Source of the DNA: Chromera velia
Lineage: Eukaryota; Sar; Chromeraceae
Assembly: GCA_018398765.1 (NCBI GenBank)
Contig: JAHBMJ010003878.1
Location: forward strand, 59,649 to 86,434
Length of the DNA: 26,786 nt
Direction of reading: 5' to 3'
A program made the position numbers and the translations under genes. This document shows positions 21,950 to 26,786 of this stretch, in pieces (within the stretch, counting starts at the first letter, position 1; every line of letters starts with the position of its first letter). Under the pieces are notes generated by a model. The model had not been told where the DNA came from. It saw nothing but the letters and a program-made list of their open reading frames with translations, and ran no database searches.

Positions 21950-22737
21950 GTTGTCTCTGGAGGCGAAGGTGTAACTTCTAAAAGCGTGCTGGGCTAGGTG
22001 CTAGGAGCCGATTGCTTTGTATAGTGACTGTCTTAGATGTCTTCTAGTTAGACAGGCCGTTTGGGAAGCGATCAATAATCTTCGTTTACGTTTTGTTCGA
22101 TCGTTAGGTTGCTTGTCTCCCCTTCTAAAGCCTCCGAATTCTGTTTCTTCTCTATCTCAATCTGTTCCCTGCCCGTGCACTCTTGTGCGTCCGCTTTGTC
22201 AACTTCTGGGTCTCCCTCAGTTGTTCCCTTCTCCCGATCGCGCAAGACCAGGTCCTGTTGAGTATATGGAGGGAGCCTAAGGAGCAACAGCAAAGAAGGA
22301 CAGTGAGCAATTTATTCAAGTAGGCCGATCTTGAAATGTTGATCTCTCTTTCGCAGTGAAGTTCCGCTGCAGGGCTCCAAAAAGAACACCCCCAAACAGA
22401 ATCTTTTTGTACAAGCCAACTTGAAGATAAGAGATGCAGTAGGAAGGGATTGCATGAAGAGAAGTGAACAAGGAGATAACTCTCATTTCCCCCTAACTGC
22501 CCGTCTCTCTAGCCTTCAGAAGGTTTTTCTTTCCTCCTCCAGATCCTACCTTTTTCATGTTTTTTCCTTCTCTCTTCTCGTGTGGGAGAGAAGGTCAGAG
22601 ATTTTGGTCTTCCCAGAAAAGTTTTACATGAGCAAGTTGAACCGCTGATAAAGGCTTTCGTCCTCAACAGACAAGGCAATCTCTTGAGAAGACAGGCGCA
22701 TTACCCGAAACCTTTTACAAGGAGCCCTCATATGTGG
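21950..22737. other. No gene recognised; probable LINE remnant
   Basis: No domain is recognisable. Its position between the RT fragment and a LINE C-terminal motif, on the same strand, suggests decayed LINE sequence. Short open frames on both strands have no family features. Confidence 0.4.
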
Positions 22738-22814
22738 AAGGAAAGAAGGTCGACGATCTCTTTCACACATTGTCAGTGTGTCCCCGATGGTCCGCTGTAA
22801 GGGGAAAGCTGTAG
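22738..22814 (+). pseudogene. Decayed LINE C-terminal zinc knuckle
   Basis: The plus-strand frame reads KKVDDLFHTLSVCPRWSAVR, matching the E/D-T-x2-H-x-L-x2-C-P-x-W-x3-R signature at the C-terminus of many LINE polyproteins. The upstream Cys pair of the knuckle is missing. Agrees in strand with the RT fragment 0.8 kb upstream, so both probably come from one old insertion. Confidence 0.5.
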
Positions 22815-23683
22815 TCTATATGAGAAGATTGTAAGACGATGCGCGAACAGGTCCCAGACTGGGTCGAATAGCAGGTTCGGGCATAGAAGAAGCTTATCAG
22901 AGTGAGATAGATGCAAGAGACTAGCTGTGGAGTTGCTTGCAAACACAGCTAGAAGACGCAGTTACAACTATTTGGGAGCTTTGTCTTTCAATTTGCTCAC
23001 GTTTGCTCGATCACCCCGTTGAATCCTGACGATCTAGCTGACGATTCGTTTTCTTTCACTTCCCAACTTATATCCAACTTATTCTCCAAATCGATTAAGA
23101 TTGCAGACCACGTTCTCAGCTGTTGAGTGAGTCTTGCTTTAGCCTACAGTCTCTCGTTTCACAGCTAGGCTCAATCAAAGACCTGTATGATATTGACTGC
23201 CAGAAGCTTGGCTTCACTGGCTTAGTCATTCATTCATTCAAAAAAAAAACTAATTGACTAGTTTATAAGATAAGCTGTAGGCTAGATGGACAGTCTAGTC
23301 AGTAGTCTTCACTGCGCCGACTTTCTTTTTAAGGTCTCGGTTTGTTGTGACTGACAAGCAAGGATGCTTCAAAAGAAAGCCATCCGGCTAGCCACAGTCA
23401 CTTGATCCAATGCAATCGCGTACGCATACTTTTGATCGAATTTTGTGGTCAAACGTGCGCGCGCACAGATTATTCTCGCTGTGCATCATGCGAGAGGCCT
23501 TAAAAAGCAACACTAGCATGCATGCAACATAATGCAACACCAACACGCACCCACATACACACCAAATCAAATGTAACGCCAACAGCTCGAAGTGAACGAA
23601 GTGCTTGGAGGCATGCGCTTGCCAAAATTTCTTTTTTTCTTTCTTTTATTATGGGGAGCTTAGACTCTGGGCTAAACTGCCAT
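22815..23683. other. Non-coding stretch, no gene seen
   Basis: No convincing coding frame or RNA gene. It contains a short ATTC repeat with an A run at 23227-23249. The right end (GGGCTAAACTGCCAT) leads directly into the TAAG repeat and looks like a LINE 3' end. Confidence 0.4.
23227..23249 (+). repeat. Short ATTC repeat followed by A run
   Basis: CATTCATTCATTC followed by ten A. It could be a retroelement tail or a simple repeat. Confidence 0.6.
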
Positions 23684-23702
23684 TAAGTAAGTAAGTAAGT
23701 AA
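23684..23702 (+). repeat. TAAG microsatellite, probable LINE 3' tail
   Basis: Four and three-quarter copies of TAAG directly after GGGCTAAACTGCCAT. Many LINEs end in short tandem repeats of this type, and the strand agrees with the LINE fragments at 21655-22814. Confidence 0.55.
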
Positions 23703-24345
23703 ACCAGACTCACTGATAATGGAGAAATTCCCCCAACTTGGGCCCCATGCAAGCTAATGAAAGACACATTTTGTGTATGCATGGATTATGGATGCAGATC
23801 ATGACAGCATGCAGATGTGTGGATAAAGTAGAAACTGCCAAACTGGGTCGATTTTTGGTTGTGAGTCGACAAATGAAATTTGTATATACACATCACAAAA
23901 TTCTAATTCTGAACATATTTTGAACAGCAAATGTGATTCAAATTTCATTTCAAGGCTATTCAGGGCTAGGCCCGGCTAGCATCATATAGTACGTTCAGAA
24001 GAAGAGTGTTCAAGGAAAGCCCAGGAAGGTACGCACCTGGAAGCTCGTTAGACAAAACAGTGCTGACACACTCAGACACAGAGACATGGAGTGATCACAA
24101 AAAGAAAGGGAGGAACGGAAAGAAGAAAAGAACAATACAAGACCATCCTGGAAGCAATGGAAGCAGAAAGACAGCTGAGGGAGGGAGAAGGAGAAATCGC
24201 TGAGAGAAGAATGGAGAGAGGACGTGTACAAAACCAAAGTATCCTTTCGTCCTGTGTTATTGGATCGATTTTTTGAGCAGTCCCTTCTAAGCAGCCCATA
24301 GACTAAAGCATGCAAAGCGCAGACAGATTGTTGTACGTTTGTTAG
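23703..24345. other. Non-coding stretch, no gene seen
   Basis: No convincing gene. A purine-rich (A/G) block at 24085-24215 gives open frames on both strands, but their composition is simple and no domain is seen. Confidence 0.4.
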
Positions 24346-24424
24346 CGGCCTGGGAAACCAGGCGGGCCACAGGGTGTGGTCTGAGCCTCAGCGATGAGGT
24401 ACACCCCCCTGCCGTTTGCGGGGG
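24346..24424 (+). ncRNA. Candidate structured RNA with GNRA hairpins
   Basis: Three perfect or near-perfect hairpins occur in 79 bp: CCTGG-GAAA-CCAGG (24349-24362); CCTCA-GCGA-TGAGG (24386-24399), itself enclosed by GGTGT/ACACC (24373-24377 with 24401-24405); and CCCCC-T-GC-CGTTT-GC-GGGGG (24405-24424). Two loops are GNRA tetraloops as read on the plus strand, which favours an RNA function on this strand. The GC-rich block lies beside very AT-rich DNA. It could be a retroelement UTR or SINE, a self-cleaving RNA, or an independent RNA gene. I do not recognise the family. Confidence 0.4.
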
Positions 24425-24469
24425 CGACCTCTATAAGACAAAACGGCGACAGCACTCTAGGGCACCACT

Positions 24470-24800
24470 AATTACTTATAGTAGCATCATATATTTAATA
24501 TATACTACTAACATGTTATATATTTTATTTTTAGTCTAGTAGTATGTTAAATGTTAGTGATTCTGCTAGTGATTTAGTAAGTATTGCATATCAGTTTGTA
24601 TAGGCTAATGTATAGGAATAATTGAGAATGAAATATCTTAGTATTACTTATTATGTTTTAATTGATATGATTAGTAACAAGTTTTTCTCCTATGAAATCT
24701 CAAATTTAAGTTCTCAAATAAAAAAAAATTAAAATCCAAACTCTTTAGCTAAACTCTAAAGTTTAGGGGTAGGCTGTATTATTAAAAAACTTTAGAGATC
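24470..24800. other. AT-rich island, no gene
   Basis: About 330 bp of strongly AT-rich sequence with A and T runs and dyads such as CTAAACTCTAAAGTTTAG, unlike the GC-rich flanks. No open frame of note. It could be AT-rich transposon or organelle-derived DNA, or a scaffold-type spacer. Confidence 0.5.
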
Positions 24801-25824
24801 ACACCTAGAGCCACTTGTTACGCTTTGAAGCCTTTGCATGGCCAACCGACGCTATGCAGATTGCAGTCTCCGACACCTAGGCGAACATGCAGGTCCGCCA
24901 GGCATACTGCACTACGTAGCACTAGATACTGCATATGCTGAAAGACTTTTGAATGCCAGTGAATCGCCTTCCTAAGCCTTCCACCGCGTTCGAGATCAAT
25001 TTGCCGACGAACCATGCAGACTCCCACCCTGATGCTGTTAAGATTCTAAAAACAGAAAAATTCAAAAAGATGCCAAAGCATGCACGCAGCTAGGCACCCA
25101 AAAAGCTGGGCAGACAGAACACAGCTACGTCGCCTCGAGCACCCCACAAACGACTCGTGCACGACCCTTCGTACATGCGAGCATGCATGCAGACTTTCTT
25201 TCGATGGTATGTATCAATAAAAAAGTCACAGCCAATACAGCCATGCAGCCTCGAACGAAGAGTCCACAGCATTGTAGGAAGGAAGCAAGTCATCAGGATC
25301 CCGACGTTCAACAAGTTTCCGGCATGATGCAACGTTATCAGCACGCGTGCAGAAGCCGGGCCCACACCAGACAGACAGACAGACCGAAAAGGAACACAGA
25401 AAGAGAGCGATCTTCCGACAATTAGACCGCCGCAGGGGGCGACAATTCCGAGTCGGTGCCAACATTTACAGAGAAAACACGGGAATCCATGCAGGTACGC
25501 AGCGCGGCAGCCTGCACATCCAACAATTCAGCGTTGAAAGGGAAAGAAAGCGTCGATCGATCGAGGGGAGGGACACGAACGCCAAGACAGAAGAGAGGCG
25601 GTCAGGTAGGCAGAAACAGGATGAAAAGAAGAACGATTTGATACTACAAATCCTCTCCAGCGCGCTCCCTGCGACAGCTGAAAGTCCTGTCAGCACAGAA
25701 GATCGGCCAGAAAGATCCCCCCAACCAAACTCTCTGTCGTTCTTGCTGCCTCTCTCGATCGTCTTTCATCTTGGAACGATCAATGAATGTCCCCTCGTTC
25801 AAGAACAGTTCTTTCCTCGTTCGT
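24801..25824. other. Downstream flank of the light-harvesting gene
   Basis: About 1 kb between the AT-rich island and the stop codon of the light-harvesting gene. The part nearest the gene should contain its 3' UTR on the minus strand. I see no clear AATAAA on that strand near the stop. A CAGA microsatellite lies at 25368-25384. Open frames here are short and lack family features. Confidence 0.5.
25368..25384 (+). repeat. CAGA microsatellite
   Basis: Four and a quarter copies of CAGA, about 440 bp past the stop codon of the light-harvesting gene. Confidence 0.7.
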
Positions 25825-26728
25825 TTACTTGGTGATGTAGGGGAACTCGGTGGAGCCTCCGAGGTAGTGCTGGGCAAGGAGGGCGAGGGTACCAACCATA
25901 GCGAGACGGCCGTTGTTGAGTTCCTTGTTTCTGAGGTCAAGGTACTCCTCGGGATCCTCGGGCTTGCCGTAGGTGATTCCCTGTGCGCACTCATCAGGGT
26001 CGGTCTGCTTGTAGAACCCCTGGTCCATCAGGGCAACGAAGAGGGCAACCTGCACAGGTCAGGAGGGAGGGACACGGCGGCATGACTCGGAGAACTTCAC
26101 GATCATATGAACTGAAAACTCCGCGGAGGGCGACTGAAGACTGGAGCGAAGGAGCAGAGTTGAAGAGGAGATGGAATCCAAACATTCGTGGAAACGTTAA
26201 GAACTGGGACAGAAACTTGGTGAAAAGCGCAAAAGCAAAACATACCGCCAAAAGGCCAAAAACAAAAAGCAATGACTCAAGAACCCCCACCCCCTTCCCA
26301 CCCTTCGTGTGGCTTACCTGTGCCCAACCAAGAGGTGAAATGGCAGTGAAGAGATCGAAGTCACCGGGGAGGGAGGCGAAGGAGGTACCGTCCTGCTTGA
26401 ATGGCAGGTCGAAGCCGGTGTTGAGGGCGCCAGGGAGGCGGATGCCGTACTGAGTGGTGAGAAGTCCGAGGAAGCCAAGCATGGCGAGACGGCCATTCTT
26501 GAGCTCCTTCAGTCTGTACTCCTTGAACTTCTCGTCGGACTCGGAGAGGTTGTTGGGGTTGAAGACGGGGAAGCCGGGGAGGCCAGCAGGTCCAGCACCG
26601 GGTGCGTCATCGAGGGACATCTTCATCTCGGACCTGGCGGAACGAGCGGTGGGCTTCACACCTCCAAGGGTAAATGCATCAACGGAGACGGCTGCGAAAG
26701 CGCAGACAGCAGCGGTGGCGAACTTCAT
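25825..26728 (-). CDS. Fucoxanthin-chlorophyll a/c type light-harvesting protein
   Basis: Two exons, join(26728-26318, 26049-25825) on the minus strand, give 211 residues and end in TAA. Residues 1-18 are a hydrophobic signal peptide ending VDA, followed by Phe-19 and a basic, Ser/Thr-rich transit segment. This is the ASAFAP-type presequence for plastids surrounded by extra membranes. The mature part has three LHC helices: helix 1 with [12 protein letters not shown] (Glu-75, Arg-80), helix 2 with [13 protein letters not shown] (about 134-146), and helix 3 with [13 protein letters not shown] (Glu-180, Arg-185). The Glu/Arg pairs of helices 1 and 3 bind chlorophyll and cross-brace the fold in this family. 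Length fits (about 200). The ATG at 26728 is chosen because it starts a normal signal peptide in an ACC-ATG-A context. It would act in thylakoid antennae. No stop or frameshift is seen; it is the only intact gene here. Confidence 0.93.
26050..26317 (-). other. Spliceosomal intron of light-harvesting gene
   Basis: 268 bp, phase 0, with donor CAG|GTAAGC and acceptor TGTGCAG|GT. It falls in helix 2, between Gln-137 and Val-138. Splicing here joins the two conserved halves in frame; reading through the intron would lose the third helix. Confidence 0.9.
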
Positions 26729-26786
26729 GGTTTTGAAAGGTTGCAAAGGAGGTTGCTGAATTGTTCAACTGGAGATATATGAATAT
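26729..26786 (-). promoter_or_regulatory. 5' flank of light-harvesting gene with TATA-like site
   Basis: Only 58 bp upstream of the ATG are in the window. The minus strand has ATATAT at 26775-26780, about 47 bp before the ATG, in a TATA-like setting. The short distance would leave little room for a 5' UTR, so its role is uncertain. Confidence 0.25.

Noticed and set aside
24750-24775. TTTAGGG-like telomere repeat
   Set aside because: A single unit inside a CTAAACT/AGTTTAG dyad, with no tandem copies.
25226-25835. Open frames of 79-162 residues beside the light-harvesting gene
   Set aside because: Arg/Gln- or Ser/Leu-biased composition, both strands open, no domain; consistent with UTR and spacer.

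Overview
The window looks like nuclear DNA of a photosynthetic eukaryote whose plastid is a red-lineage complex (secondary) plastid. The evidence is the one intact host gene, at the right end on the minus strand (25825-26728). It encodes a fucoxanthin-chlorophyll a/c type light-harvesting protein with a two-part plastid-targeting presequence (signal peptide, then a Phe at the predicted cleavage site) and one GT-AG spliceosomal intron. I cannot say which group it belongs to (stramenopile, haptophyte, cryptophyte, chromerid or other).

Nearly all the rest is transposable-element DNA. From about 20695 down to about 515, on the minus strand, lies one very large retroelement unit: 20.2 kb as found, about 17.65 kb once a later insertion is subtracted. 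Joining the frames by hand shows that it once encoded a single polyprotein of roughly 5,500 codons. In coding order this holds: a very long Pro/Gln-rich gag-like region with a Cys-rich zinc-type motif and an AT-hook; an RNase H1 domain with all four catalytic acids; a reverse transcriptase with motifs 1, A, B and C and a thumb; an acidic linker; a second, catalytically degenerate RNase H-like domain; and a C-terminal zinc knuckle plus restriction-like endonuclease (RLE) of the kind used by R2/CRE-type non-LTR elements. RNase H before RT, and a second RNase H-like fold between RT and RLE, is an order I do not recognise. I count about 41 in-frame stops, so the copy is dead. Yet the frame is otherwise kept, with shifts only at long poly-G runs and at a 25-N assembly gap.

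The unit sits in a head-to-tail series. At 20696-21442 is the 3' stub of an upstream copy, cut off inside its endonuclease gene. At 1-514 is the 5' region of a further copy that runs off the window. The 3'-end repeats agree closely (roughly nine bases in ten or better by eye), while the 5' UTR repeats are clearly diverged, so the left neighbour appears to be another subfamily.

A 2,526-bp foldback DNA transposon with ~750-bp inverted arms (3813-6338) interrupts the polyprotein. It has a TTCT duplication, and removing it with one TTCT copy restores the reading frame. It has no recognisable transposase.

Between the retroelement stub and the host gene (21443-25824) lie a small MITE-like inverted repeat, decayed plus-strand LINE pieces that probably end in a TAAG-repeat tail, a compact set of GNRA-type hairpins at 24346-24424, an AT-rich stretch, and otherwise nothing I can identify.
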